Origin: Bradyrhizobium sp. CSS354
GTDB taxonomy: Bacteria; Pseudomonadota; Alphaproteobacteria; Rhizobiales; Xanthobacteraceae
Assembly: GCF_029051725.1 (NCBI RefSeq)
Contig: NZ_JAACFU010000018.1
Span: 1 to 64,000, forward strand
Reading direction: 5' to 3'
Length of the DNA: 64,000 nucleotides
The notes below the pieces were generated by a model. The model had not been told where the DNA came from. It searched no databases and worked only from the letters and a program-made list of their open reading frames with translations. Positions 16,765-26,079 of this stretch are shown here, in pieces (within the stretch, counting starts at the first letter, position 1; every line of letters begins with the position of its first letter). The position numbers and the translations under genes were made by a program.

Positions 16765-19251
16765 TCAGAACGTCACCCGCATCCCCGCATAGAATGCACG
16801 CGGCCTTGCCGGGCTGAGCGAGCGCGGGTCGGTGAACTCGGCGCCGCCGTTGGTAAAGTTGGGCACGGCTCCGGTATCGAAGAACTGTCCGTAGGTCGCA
16901 AAGCGCTTGTCGAAGATGTTGTCGATCTTGCCGTAGAGCTGGAAGTTCTTGGTCACCTGGTAGGACGTGTGCAGGTTGAACACGGTGTAGGACGGCAGCT
17001 TCGCATATTGGTTGGACTCGTCGCCGACCAGATATTGGCTGGAGACGAACAGCGCATTGCCGCCGACCTTCCAGACGTCGGTGACGGCATAGTCGACGCC
17101 GACCTTGACGCGGTGGCGCGGGATGGCGGGGAGCTGGTTGCCGGGCGAGACCTGGATGTTGCCGTCACCATCGGCGAACGGGCTGTTGGAGCCGATGGAC
17201 AACGCGTCGAGGAAGCCCGCGTCGACGAAAGCGTAGCTCGCCTGGAATTGAACCGTCGGCGATTTGATGTTGATTTCGGCCTCGAGGCCTTGCCGCCGGG
17301 TGCGGCCGACATTGGAGAAATAGCCAAAGCCGGTGCGGCCGGGAACGGGGATCGCGACGATGTCGTCGTAATTGGTGGCGCGGAAGCCGCCGATTTTCCA
17401 GCCGAGCGTGCCGATGTTTAGCTCCCTGCTGCCACGCAAGCCCGCTTCCACGGTCTTGGACACGACCTGCTTCAGCGGCGGATCGGAGACGAGGAACGCG
17501 GCGATGAGACAGGGACGGGCAGGATCGGAGCAGCCGAGTTCGAGCGGCGTTGGAACGCGGTTGGCCTCGGAATAGCCGGCATAGGCCGTCAACTCCGGCG
17601 TGATCTTGTAGGTGCCGCCGATCACCGGATTGAAGCGGGTGAAGGTGTGATCGCCGTTGAGATCCGCCCCGAGCTGATCCTCCAGCGAGATGCGCGCCAC
17701 ATTGAATCGGCCGCCGCCGGTGACGGCGAAGGCGTCGGTGATATTGAACGTGTCCATCGCGTACAGGCCGTTATATTGATTGACGGTCCGCAGCGAAACG
17801 GGACCGGCGACGGTGTTCGGCGCACCGGTCGGCCCCAGGAAGAGGCCGCTGCCGTTGACGACGTAGTTTTCTCCGATCGTGCCGATTTCGGCGGTGGCGT
17901 TATAGCGCGTGACGCTGGCGTCATAGGTCGCGCCCATCACGAAGCGGTTGTCGTGGCCGAACAATTGATCGGTGTTGGTGGCCTGCCCCGACACGCCGAA
18001 GGTGGTCGAGCGTATCGAGCTGCGGTCGATCTCGCCGAGGATAGTCCCGGACGCGAAAGGATTGGCAAGCGGCAGGCCGTTCACGCCGTTTGCCGGTGTG
18101 GCGCCGTCGCCGAAGCAAAGAAGGCCGGCCAGCCCCGGATCGGTGCATTCCTGCGCGTCGGTCGGATTGCCGTCGACCAGCTTCTGCTCGTACCTGCGCA
18201 CATGCGCAGTGCCTTCGAGCGTCCAGGTCGGCGTCGCATCGACCTTGCCTGTCAGGTTGAGATAGCCGACGCGATTGGAGGTGGTCTGCGGTGTCGTGTA
18301 GGTCGCGCCCCAATATTTATCGAGCAGCTCGGCGGGAACGGTGGCGCTGGCGCCGAAATCGTTCTTGGCGACGCCCATGTTGGCGTGGAATTCGCTGTCG
18401 CCGGCCTTGTAGCCGACATCGCCGTAGAAGCGCCGCACGTCCGATTGGGAGAAATTGCGGAAGCCGTTGTCGTGCAGGCCTTCGAGCGCGGCATAGACGC
18501 CGTAGTTCTTGTCGACCGTCTTGCCCCATTGCGCCGAGCCCTGGATGCGGCCGAACGAGCCGCCCATGAGATCAAGCTCCGCGCCCTGATAGGTGAAACC
18601 GTCCTTCATTTGCAAATTGATCGCGCCGCCCAGCGCGTTGAGGCCGAAGGCGGGATTGTTGGTCACGAGCGTCACCGACCGGATCGCCGCGGTCGGGATC
18701 AGGTCCCAGTTGACGGCGTCGGAGAAGGCCTCGTTAATGCGAACGCCGTTCTGATACACAGCCAGGCCTTGCGGCGTGCCTGTCACCGGAGATGCAACGA
18801 AGCCGCGGAATTCGACATCTGGCTGAAACGGATTGCCGGTGACCTCGCTGATGTTGACGCCGGCGATGTTGTCGCGAAGCGCATCGGTAATGTTCAGCGA
18901 GCCGGTGCGCTTGATCTGGCTGGCGTCGACGGCGTTGATCGCCGACGGGACCTTGTCGACGTCAAGACCTCTGCCGGTACCCGGCGCGGTCGGGTAGACG
19001 TAGAGGCGCGTCTTGGGGCTGGCGGATGACGGCGCCCCGATGTGCGCGACCGGACGCGATGACGCGGTGCGCCGCGCCGTTGACGGCGGCGGCGCCGTCA
19101 CCTCGACCGGCGGCAGGTTCTGGACGTTCGTTTCCTCGTCCGGTGCAGCCCCCGCGGGGATCGCGAAGACACAGACCACCCCGGCCGAAACCGAGGCCAT
19201 CAACAAACCACGCTTGAACCCAAGAGCCTTGAACCGAACACGATCGCCCAT
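16765..19251 (-). CDS. TonB-dependent outer-membrane receptor (candidate lanthanide/metallophore receptor)
   Basis: An 828-residue protein. A signal peptide (LLMASVSAGVVCVFAIPAGA) is followed by a Pro/Ala-rich linker, a plug domain (about residues 110-240: VPSAINAVDASQIKRTGSLN, later NNPAFGLNALGGAINLQ) and a long beta-barrel. The last residues end in a typical barrel strand with terminal Phe (RAFYAGMRVTF). Such receptors import scarce metals or chelates using TonB energy. The gene borders a two-component system and, beyond it, an ABC operon like that of lanthanide-uptake (lut) clusters, which in Methylobacterium include a TonB receptor (LutH). Lanthanide uptake is therefore plausible here, but inferred from context only. 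The start at 19251 is favoured over 19365 by the signal peptide position. Confidence 0.88.
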   Translation of the reverse strand: MGDRVRFKALGFKRGLLMASVSAGVVCVFAIPAGAAPDEETNVQNLPPVEVTAPPPSTARRTASSRPVAHIGAPSSASPKTRLYVYPTAPGTGRGLDVDKVPSAINAVDASQIKRTGSLNITDALRDNIAGVNISEVTGNPFQPDVEFRGFVASPVTGTPQGLAVYQNGVRINEAFSDAVNWDLIPTAAIRSVTLVTNNPAFGLNALGGAINLQMKDGFTYQGAELDLMGGSFGRIQGSAQWGKTVDKNYGVYAALEGLHDNGFRNFSQSDVRRFYGDVGYKAGDSEFHANMGVAKNDFGASATVPAELLDKYWGATYTTPQTTSNRVGYLNLTGKVDATPTWTLEGTAHVRRYEQKLVDGNPTDAQECTDPGLAGLLCFGDGATPANGVNGLPLANPFASGTILGEIDRSSIRSTTFGVSGQATNTDQLFGHDNRFVMGATYDASVTRYNATAEIGTIGENYVVNGSGLFLGPTGAPNTVAGPVSLRTVNQYNGLYAMDTFNITDAFAVTGGGRFNVARISLEDQLGADLNGDHTFTRFNPVIGGTYKITPELTAYAGYSEANRVPTPLELGCSDPARPCLIAAFLVSDPPLKQVVSKTVEAGLRGSRELNIGTLGWKIGGFRATNYDDIVAIPVPGRTGFGYFSNVGRTRRQGLEAEINIKSPTVQFQASYAFVDAGFLDALSIGSNSPFADGDGNIQVSPGNQLPAIPRHRVKVGVDYAVTDVWKVGGNALFVSSQYLVGDESNQYAKLPSYTVFNLHTSYQVTKNFQLYGKIDNIFDKRFATYGQFFDTGAVPNFTNGGAEFTDPRSLSPARPRAFYAGMRVTF

Positions 19252-19404
19252 CCCAGCCTTCCCATCCGTGACCACCGGCTGTTTTGATTTTCGCCGGTTG
19301 GTCGAAACGAGTGTAATCGGCAGGGATGCGGACGCCAGCCACAAAAGGTCGGACCATATCCGCACCCGTTTTCCCGACCAAATCGGGAATTTTTCCCGAC
19401 ACGA

Positions 19405-20763
19405 TCAGGCCGCCGCCGTCGGAACCAGTGCCTCGACGGTTAGACCGCCATCGCCGGACACGACGTTGAGCGTGCCGCCCAACGCCAGGATCCGCTCGCG
19501 CATGCCGACGAGCCCGAAGCCGAGCTTCTGGCCCGGCTCCATGCCGCGGCCATTGTCGCTGACCCGCACCCGGGCACAGCCGCGGCCGTCGCTTGCCGCC
19601 TGTGCCACCGGCTCGATGACGACATTGACCGAGGTCGCGCCGGCGTGGCGGAACACGTTGGTGAGCGCCTCCTGCACGATGCGGTAGATGGTGAGGTCGG
19701 CGGTCTCCCCCGTGACGCCAAGCGCCGGCGAGATCACGGTCTCGATGGCGACATCGGGATGCGACTCTCGCCACAGCCGTGACAGCGATTCCAGTGCCTG
19801 GCGCAGGCCGAGCTCGGCAAGGCCGACGGGCCGGAGGCGCTCCAGCACGCGGCGATTGAACTGCTGAAGCGCGTTGATCTGCTCCAGCATGGCACTGCCG
19901 TGTTTTCGCACGGCCCCCGCACTCGGGGCGCCTCCGTCCGCCTGCTTCGCCAGCGCGCTGGCATGCGCGCGTAGCGAGAACAGATATGGCCCGAACTCGT
20001 CATGGAGCTCGCGCGCGATCTCCTTGCGCTCGACGTCCTGGAGCGACACCGTTCGCTCGGCGAGGCGCCGCTTGTCCTCGATGGCGTCACTGAGCGTCGC
20101 CGCAAGATGGTTGAGCTTGGTGCAGATCGCGGCGAGCTCCGGTGCGCCGCCCGGCGCGACGCGCGCCTTATAGCGGCCGTCTTCGAGCTCGGCCATCACA
20201 TCCGCCAGGGACTGGAGCGGCGCCAGTGCCCGGCCGATCACATTCATCATCACCAGGAACAGCGCCAGCGCGATCGCCGAGCCGACCTCGAGCTGGGTCA
20301 CGATGGCGTCCCAGATCTCGGCGATCTCGTCATCGGGATGGGAGGTGATCAGCAGTGAACCCGGCTTGCCATGGATCGAGACGGGTACGCTCACCGCGGT
20401 CTGCTCGGGATGAACCAGGCTGACAAACCAGGCCGGCGGCGCGCGGGTGTCGTCATCGGCGTCGGTCCGGGGCTGCGTCAGCGGACTGCCGGCTTCGTCC
20501 CGCAGCGCGATGCTGACATGGCGCAAGCGGCTGAGGTCGCGTGCGATCTGGTTCAGCCTGGCATCCGGATCGGGCGCCTCGTTGAGGTCCGCCACGATCA
20601 TTTCGATGAATTCGCGCGCGAGCCGGATCACGCTCTGGTCCTCGGCCTGCACGCGCGGCCCGGCTTCCGCGACCTGGCGGCCGATATTGACGGCGAGCCC
20701 CAGCGCCAGCAGCAGCGCCAGCAGCAGGTTGATGCGCCCGCGCAAGGATAGATTTTGCCACAT
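19405..20763 (-). CDS. NarL-type sensor histidine kinase
   Basis: A 452-residue sensor kinase. Membrane helices lie at about residues 10-27 and 160-178 and flank a periplasmic region of about 130 residues. A HAMP-like linker follows (LAPLQSLADVMAELEDGRYK), then a HisKA_3 dimerisation helix with His254 in ARELHDEFGPYLF, and an HATPase domain (VQEALTNVFRHAGA, VSDNGRGM, FGLVGMRERI). It is divergent from a LuxR-family response regulator gene 145 bp away and the two surely pair. Between the TonB receptor and S-formylglutathione hydrolase, the pair is a good candidate to control the alcohol-oxidation island. The signal is unknown. Confidence 0.9.
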   Translation of the reverse strand: MWQNLSLRGRINLLLALLLALGLAVNIGRQVAEAGPRVQAEDQSVIRLAREFIEMIVADLNEAPDPDARLNQIARDLSRLRHVSIALRDEAGSPLTQPRTDADDDTRAPPAWFVSLVHPEQTAVSVPVSIHGKPGSLLITSHPDDEIAEIWDAIVTQLEVGSAIALALFLVMMNVIGRALAPLQSLADVMAELEDGRYKARVAPGGAPELAAICTKLNHLAATLSDAIEDKRRLAERTVSLQDVERKEIARELHDEFGPYLFSLRAHASALAKQADGGAPSAGAVRKHGSAMLEQINALQQFNRRVLERLRPVGLAELGLRQALESLSRLWRESHPDVAIETVISPALGVTGETADLTIYRIVQEALTNVFRHAGATSVNVVIEPVAQAASDGRGCARVRVSDNGRGMEPGQKLGFGLVGMRERILALGGTLNVVSGDGGLTVEALVPTAAA

Positions 20764-20908
20764 TGGTCTCGCCCGTACCCTCGCGAAGGATTGGCCTGCG
20801 CCTGTCCGATGACGTTGACAGAGGCGAAGCGCCCGATATCTAATCGAAAGCGTACAGCAATCCCGGCCGGGCGCGAAACAGGCCAAGACGCTGTCGCGAG
20901 GAACGCCT

Positions 20909-21529
20909 ATGCGCATTTTGATCGTCGACGATCATCCCATCGTCGCCTCCGGCTGCCGTGCCGTGCTGGCCGACGAGGGCGAGATCGAGATTTTGGAAGC
21001 CGCCGACGCCGAAGACGGCGAGTGCGTCTTCATCGTCGAGCGCCCCGACCTCTCGATCATCGACATCAACCTGCCGACCGTGTCCGGCTTCGAGCTCGCG
21101 CGCCGCATTCTCGAGCGCGCGCCCGAGGCCCGGATCATCATGTTCAGCATGAACGACGACCCTGCTTTTGCCGCGCGTGCGATCGAGTGCGGCGCCAAGG
21201 GCTATGTCTCCAAGACCGGCGACCCCGATGATCTCGTCGAGGCGATCCGCACCGTCGGCGGCGGCGGCACCTATCTGCCGAGCGCGATCGCGCGCAGCAT
21301 CGCCTTTGCGGGACCCGCGCTGGCGCAAAGCCCGCTGTCGAAGCTGAACGCGCGCGAGATGGAGATTTTGCGGCTACTCAGCGCCGGAAAGAGCCTTTCC
21401 GAGATCGCCTGGCTGGTGCAGTCGTCCTACAAGACTGTCGCCAACACATCGTCCATCATGCGCCAGAAGCTCGGGGTCAGAACCTCTGTCGAGCTGGTGC
21501 GGCTGGCGATCGACAGCGGCGTGGCCTGA
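20909..21529 (+). CDS. LuxR/NarL-family response regulator
   Basis: A 206-residue regulator: receiver domain (Asp7/Asp8 in IVDDHP, phospho-acceptor Asp52 in SIIDINLP, Lys in GAKGYVSK) and a C-terminal GerE-type helix-turn-helix (LNAREMEILRLLSAGKSLSE, then IAWLVQSSYKTVANTSSIM). It is the likely partner of the divergent kinase. Related regulators of quinoprotein alcohol dehydrogenase genes are known (for example in Pseudomonas ethanol oxidation), so control of neighbouring genes is a reasonable inference. Confidence 0.92.
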   Translation: MRILIVDDHPIVASGCRAVLADEGEIEILEAADAEDGECVFIVERPDLSIIDINLPTVSGFELARRILERAPEARIIMFSMNDDPAFAARAIECGAKGYVSKTGDPDDLVEAIRTVGGGGTYLPSAIARSIAFAGPALAQSPLSKLNAREMEILRLLSAGKSLSEIAWLVQSSYKTVANTSSIMRQKLGVRTSVELVRLAIDSGVA

Positions 21530-21598
21530 CGGCCGCCACGAATTCGGTCACACAAGCGTTGCAATCCTGATGTGGTTTGATGCCACGGAGCATATGGC

Positions 21599-22444
21599 AT
21601 GACGATCCAGACTGTCTCGACCAATACATCCTATGGCGGCGTGCAGGGCGTGTATCGCCATGCCAGCCAGGCGACCGGAACCGACATGACGTTCTCGGTC
21701 TATGTTCCCCCGCACGCGCAGGGCGCCAAGCTGCCCGTGGTGTGGTATCTCTCCGGCCTCACCTGCACGCACGCCAACGTCACCGAGAAAGGCGAATTCC
21801 GCAAAGCCTGCGCCGAGCTCGGCCTGATCTTCGTCGCGCCCGACACCAGCCCGCGCGGCCCCGACGTGCCGGGCGATGCCAATAATGCCTATGATTTCGG
21901 TCTTGGCGCCGGCTTCTATGTCGACGCGACGGAAGCGCCGTTTTCACGCAATTATCGCATGTGGAGCTACGTCACCGACGAACTGCCGAAACTCGTGGCG
22001 GAGAATTTTCCGGTCGATGCAAAGCGCCAATCGGTGATGGGCCATTCGATGGGCGGCCATGGCGCGCTGACGGTCGCGCTGCGCAACCCGCACCGTTTTC
22101 GCGCGGCCAGCGCCTTTGCGCCGATCGTGGCGCCATCGCTCGTGCCCTGGGGCATCAAGGCGCTGACCGGCTATCTCGGACCGAACAAGGATACCTGGCG
22201 CAGCCACGACACGGTGGCGCTGATCGAGGACGGCGCGAAGTTTTCGGGCTTCCTCGTCGACGTCGGCGAGGCCGATAATTTCCTGAAGGAGCAGCTTCGT
22301 CCCGAATTGCTGCAGGCGGCCTGTGCCAAGGCCAACATCCCGCTGACGCTGCGACGGCAGGCGGGCTACGACCACAGCTATTATTTCATCTCGACCTTCA
22401 TGGGCGACCATCTGCACTGGCATGCGGAGAGATTGAAGGGGTAA
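21599..22444 (+). CDS. fghA: S-formylglutathione hydrolase
   Basis: A 281-residue esterase-D family enzyme, the usual length. The nucleophile Ser150 is in MGHSMGGHGAL, the oxyanion region is LSGLTCTHANVTEK, and the C-terminal His lies in GYDHSYYFISTF. It hydrolyses S-formylglutathione to formate and glutathione, the last step of glutathione-dependent formaldehyde oxidation. The preceding enzymes of that pathway are encoded 26 kb away in this window (48019-49726). It lies 69 bp after the response regulator gene. Confidence 0.95.
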   Translation: MTIQTVSTNTSYGGVQGVYRHASQATGTDMTFSVYVPPHAQGAKLPVVWYLSGLTCTHANVTEKGEFRKACAELGLIFVAPDTSPRGPDVPGDANNAYDFGLGAGFYVDATEAPFSRNYRMWSYVTDELPKLVAENFPVDAKRQSVMGHSMGGHGALTVALRNPHRFRAASAFAPIVAPSLVPWGIKALTGYLGPNKDTWRSHDTVALIEDGAKFSGFLVDVGEADNFLKEQLRPELLQAACAKANIPLTLRRQAGYDHSYYFISTFMGDHLHWHAERLKG

Positions 22445-22471
22445 TGGCTTCTTCTTCTCTCTTGGAAGAAC

Positions 22472-22975
22472 CTACTCCGGCTTGCCGTAATTCGGTGCCA
22501 GCAAGCGGTTGCGGATCAGATAGCTCATCGTGCGCGTCCAGGATTCATCCGTGTTGCCGCGCATGTCGGCGCTGGCGGCCGTGATCATGTTGCCGGTCTT
22601 CACGTCTCGCAGGTAGATGTTCAGATTGATGATCAGGTTCGAGACCTTCTGCACCATGCCGGTGATCTCCAGGTCGGCACCCAACTGCCCGGCAAGCTGG
22701 AGATCGCAATTGCCGCAGGCCTGTAAATTGCTGTGTCGGGCCGCGTCCCGGATCGGCGCGATATCGAGCAGCTGGAACCTGCCTGACTCAACCAGCGCCT
22801 TGCGCAACTGCTCGCTGATGAGGTCGAGCCGCGCCTCCTCCGGCTTGGATCCGTAGAACTCGCCGGGCAGGCTGGTGTCGATCAGTTCGAAATCGAACAC
22901 CGCGAGTTTCGGCGGATCGGCGAATGCGACCGAGCCCGTCAACAGCAAAGCGGCGAAACATATCAGCGCTCGCAT
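22472..22975 (-). CDS. Exported DUF3280 (DUF2380-like) protein
   Basis: A 167-residue protein with a signal peptide (MRALICFAALLLTGSVAFA). The mature part begins KLAVFDFELIDTSLPGEFYG, and SEQLRKALVESGRFQLLDIA resembles envelope proteins of the CsgG/DUF2380 kind. A Cys pair is visible in QACGNCDLQ. DUF3280 proteins recur beside PQQ-dependent alcohol dehydrogenase operons, as here: it is divergent from the substrate-binding gene at 23104. Exact role unknown. The start at 22975 is set by the signal peptide. Confidence 0.75.
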   Translation of the reverse strand: MRALICFAALLLTGSVAFADPPKLAVFDFELIDTSLPGEFYGSKPEEARLDLISEQLRKALVESGRFQLLDIAPIRDAARHSNLQACGNCDLQLAGQLGADLEITGMVQKVSNLIINLNIYLRDVKTGNMITAASADMRGNTDESWTRTMSYLIRNRLLAPNYGKPE

Positions 22976-23040
22976 GATCGTGATTCCCGGCCTCACGCGC
23001 GCGAGGACGAAATGCGGGGTTGCATGCCCTGACAAATCGG

Positions 23041-23056
23041 TCATGCTTTAGCATGA
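23041..23056. promoter_or_regulatory. Inverted repeat in divergent promoter region
   Basis: A perfect 6-bp inverted repeat TCATGC-TTTA-GCATGA lies between the divergent genes starting at 22975 and 23104. A similar CATGC-N3-GCATG lies in the divergent promoter region at 29575. Either could be an operator for a dimeric regulator; this is a guess from symmetry alone. Confidence 0.3.
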
Positions 23057-23103
23057 GACAATTCTCCATCGGCGGTCAAGCCGGGGAGTTGTGCGGAGGA
23101 AAC

Positions 23104-24285
23104 ATGATCCGATGGTTGGTCGGCCTGATCGGCTTGGGACTTGCTGCGACGAGCGCGCTCGCGGCCGACCCTGTCATGATCGGCGTCGGCTATCTCGGAA
23201 TCGCCGGCACGAGATCGACGCTGTCGCTGGTCGAGCAGCCCGCGGAGAATGACGGCGTCGCCGGCGCACGCCTCGCCATCGACGACAACAACACCACCGG
23301 CAAATTCCTGGGCCAGCGATTTGCGCTGGAGGAGCGGCGTATCAAGGAGGGCGAGGATGCCGTGCAGGCCGCGACCGATCTCGCCACACGCAACGGCTTC
23401 ATCATCGCCGACCTGCCGGCCGACGCGCTGCTGAAAGTCGCGGACGCCCTGCGCGAGCGCGGCACGCTGCTGTTTAACGCCGGCGCGATCGACGAGCGAC
23501 TGCGCGAGGCCGATTGCCGTGCCAACGTCATCCACACCGCGCCGACGCGCGCAATGCTGGCCGATGCACTCGGTCAATATCTGGTATGGAAGCAGTGGAA
23601 GCGCTGGCTGCTCGTGGTCGGCTCGCATGACGAGGACAGACTGTTCGCCGATGCGCTCCGCCGCACCGCGACGCGGTTCGGCGCCAAGATCGTGCAGGAG
23701 CGCAGCTTCGAAGACAAAGGCGGCGCGCGCCGCACCGACTCGGGCGTGACGCTGATCCAGCGCCAGATGCCGGTGTTCACACAACAGGCACCGGCCTATG
23801 ACGTGCTGGTCGCCGCCGACGAGAGCGAGGTGTTCGGCGCCTATTTGCCCTATCGCACCTGGGATCCGCGGCCTGTCGCGGGCTCGGCCGGGCTGGTGCC
23901 GCGGAGCTGGGACGCCGCGCAGGATCAATGGGGCGCGATCCAGATGCAGAACCGCTTCGTCAAGCTGAACGCGCGGCGGATGACCGCGCTCGACATGCAG
24001 GCCTGGACGGCCGTACGCATGATCGGAGAGGCCACCTCGCGCACCAATTCCGGCGACATCAAGAAGGTCACCGATTTCATCAAGGGTCCGGAGTTCTCGG
24101 TCGCTGCCTTCAAGGGGACAAAGCTGACCTTGCGCGATTGGAACCTGCAGCTGCGCCAGCCGATCCTGCTGGTCGACGGCCGCATGGTGGTGTCGGTGTC
24201 GCCGCAGGAAGGTTTCCTCCATCAGGTCTCCGAGCTCGACACGCTCGGCTATGACCGCCCGGAGAGCAAATGCAAGCTGAAGTGA
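23104..24285 (+). CDS. ABC transporter substrate-binding protein, PQQ-dependent alcohol dehydrogenase system
   Basis: A 393-residue exported protein (signal MIRWLVGLIGLGLAATSALA; GGAGG 4 bp before the ATG). The periplasmic-binding fold of the branched-chain amino-acid receptor type is visible (MIGVGYLGIAGTRSTLSLVE; VLVAADESEVFGAYLPYRTW). This matches the binding protein family found with PQQ alcohol dehydrogenases (TIGR03863 type). It heads an operon with the beta-propeller protein, ATPase, permease and exported protein, the gene set of lanthanide-uptake (lut) loci in Methylobacterium. The bound ligand is unproven; candidates are a lanthanide chelate or an alcohol-oxidation metabolite. Confidence 0.85.
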   Translation: MIRWLVGLIGLGLAATSALAADPVMIGVGYLGIAGTRSTLSLVEQPAENDGVAGARLAIDDNNTTGKFLGQRFALEERRIKEGEDAVQAATDLATRNGFIIADLPADALLKVADALRERGTLLFNAGAIDERLREADCRANVIHTAPTRAMLADALGQYLVWKQWKRWLLVVGSHDEDRLFADALRRTATRFGAKIVQERSFEDKGGARRTDSGVTLIQRQMPVFTQQAPAYDVLVAADESEVFGAYLPYRTWDPRPVAGSAGLVPRSWDAAQDQWGAIQMQNRFVKLNARRMTALDMQAWTAVRMIGEATSRTNSGDIKKVTDFIKGPEFSVAAFKGTKLTLRDWNLQLRQPILLVDGRMVVSVSPQEGFLHQVSELDTLGYDRPESKCKLK

Positions 24286-24295
24286 GGGCATTAAA

Positions 24296-25276
24296 GTGAG
24301 GACTTGGACGTTGCGCGCGTGGCGAGTTGGGTTGCTGTCCGGACTGGCGCTGGCGGCGGCGCCCGCGCATGCGTTCATCGCCTATGTCTCGAACGAGAAG
24401 AGCAACACGGTGTCGGTGATCGACACCGAGAGCTGGACGGTCACCAAGACCATCAAGGTCGGCCAGCGCCCGCGCGGCATCGACTTCACGCGCGACGGCA
24501 AGTTCGTGATGGTCGCGGTCGGCGACGACGACACCATCCAGATGATCGACGCCAAGACGCAAAGCGTGGTGGACAGCCTGCCCTCCGGGCCCGACCCGGA
24601 ATTGTTCGCCCAGGATGCCGCCGGCAAGATCCTCTATGTCGCCAACGAGAACGACAACACGGTGACCGTGATCGACCTCGAGAAGCGCGCCCGCCTTGGC
24701 GACATCCAGGTCGGCGTCGAGCCCGAGGGCATGACCATCAGCCCGGACGGCAAGACGCTGATCAACACGTCCGAGACCACCAACATGGCGCATTTCATCG
24801 ACACGTCGTCGCGCCAGATCGTCGCCAACGTGCTGGTCGACGCGCGGCCGCGCTTTGCCGAATTCAAGCACGACGCTTCCGAATTGTGGGTGTCCTCGGA
24901 GATCGGCGGCACCGTCTCGATCATCGATCCCGGCAAACACGAGGTGACCGGCAAGATCAATTTCGAGATCCCGGGGTTGAGGAAAGAGGCGATCCAGCCT
25001 GTTGGCATCGGCATGACCCGGGACGACAAGACCGCTTTCATCGCGCTCGGACCCGCCAACCGCATCGCCGTGGTCGACGTCGCAACGCGCAAGGTGACGA
25101 AATATCTGCTGGTCGGACAACGGGTCTGGCACATGGCATTCACGCCGGACGAGAAATTTCTGCTCACCACCAATGGCGTGTCGAATGACGTCTCCGTCAT
25201 CGACGTAGCCGCGCAAAAGGTGATCAAGACCATTCAGGTCGGCGAACTACCCTGGGGTATCACGATCGCGCCATGA
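24296..25276 (+). CDS. PQQ-dependent catabolism-associated YVTN beta-propeller protein
   Basis: A 326-residue exported protein with a GTG start (only 10 bp after the previous stop) and signal peptide ending APAHA. The mature part is built of about seven propeller blades, each with a pattern such as YVSNEKSNTVSVIDTESWTV or YVANENDNTVTVIDLEKRA. This is the TIGR03866-type family. It acts in the periplasm, perhaps as a binding scaffold for the ABC system; exported proteins of lut clusters have been reported to bind lanthanides, but whether this one does is open. Its stop overlaps the ATPase start (ATGA). Confidence 0.88.
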   Translation: MRTWTLRAWRVGLLSGLALAAAPAHAFIAYVSNEKSNTVSVIDTESWTVTKTIKVGQRPRGIDFTRDGKFVMVAVGDDDTIQMIDAKTQSVVDSLPSGPDPELFAQDAAGKILYVANENDNTVTVIDLEKRARLGDIQVGVEPEGMTISPDGKTLINTSETTNMAHFIDTSSRQIVANVLVDARPRFAEFKHDASELWVSSEIGGTVSIIDPGKHEVTGKINFEIPGLRKEAIQPVGIGMTRDDKTAFIALGPANRIAVVDVATRKVTKYLLVGQRVWHMAFTPDEKFLLTTNGVSNDVSVIDVAAQKVIKTIQVGELPWGITIAP

Positions 25277-26079
25277 CCAGCCCTGCTCCCATCGCCGAAC
25301 AACGCGAAACACCAAGGCCCGATCCGGCGGCCGTGCCCGCGCTGTCGATCGACAGCGTCAGCCACGCCTATGGCCCGCGCCGCGCGCTGATGGACGTGTC
25401 CTTCAACGTACAGCCCGCGAGCTTCACGGCCCTGCTCGGCCTCAACGGCGCAGGCAAGAGCACGCTGTTCTCGCTGATCACGCGGTTGTTCGGCATCCAA
25501 TCCGGCCGCGTCGGCATTTTCGGCCATGATGTCGGCACAAGCCCCGGCGAAGCGCTGCGGTTGCTCGGCGTCGTGTTCCAGCCGCGCACGCTCGATCTCG
25601 ATCTGTCGCTGACGCAGAACCTGCTCTATCACGCCGCACTCCACGGTATCAGCCGCCGCGAGGCCCGCGCGCGAGCCGCCGAGCTGCTCGACCGCATCGG
25701 GCTGACCGAGCGCGCCGGCAGCAAGGTGCGCGATCTCTCGGGCGGGCAGATGCGGCGGCTGGAGATCGCCCGGGCGCTGCTGCACCGGCCGCGCCTGCTA
25801 TTGCTGGACGAGCCCACCGTCGGCCTCGACGTCAAGGCGCGCGCCGACATCATCAGCCATGTGCGCCAGCTCGTGAGCGAGCAAGGCATCGGCGTGCTCT
25901 GGGCCACGCATCTGTTCGACGAAATCATGGCCGGTGACGATCTCGTGGTGCTGCACCAGGGCAAGGTGCTGGCGCAGGGACCGATGAGCCGCGTCGTCGC
26001 GGAAGCCGGCGCGCAGGACGTCAACACCGCCTTCATGCGCCTGACCGGCGCGCAGACCCTGCCGGGCGGCGGCGCATGA
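25273..26079 (+). CDS. ABC transporter ATP-binding protein, PQQ-dependent alcohol dehydrogenase system
   Basis: A 268-residue ATPase. Walker A GLNGAGKST (about residues 56-64), signature LSGGQMRR, Walker B LLLLDEPTVGLD and switch His (WATHLFDE) are all present, so it should be active. It resembles the ATPases of ABC-2 type exporters and the TIGR03864 family. Start and stop overlap its neighbours by four bases each, showing tight co-translation with the propeller protein and permease. It probably energises the inner-membrane step of the lut-like system. Confidence 0.92.
   Translation: MTSPAPIAEQRETPRPDPAAVPALSIDSVSHAYGPRRALMDVSFNVQPASFTALLGLNGAGKSTLFSLITRLFGIQSGRVGIFGHDVGTSPGEALRLLGVVFQPRTLDLDLSLTQNLLYHAALHGISRREARARAAELLDRIGLTERAGSKVRDLSGGQMRRLEIARALLHRPRLLLLDEPTVGLDVKARADIISHVRQLVSEQGIGVLWATHLFDEIMAGDDLVVLHQGKVLAQGPMSRVVAEAGAQDVNTAFMRLTGAQTLPGGGA

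Noticed and set aside
17647..19029. Plus-strand open frame of about 460 codons
   Set aside because: Antisense to the TonB receptor gene.
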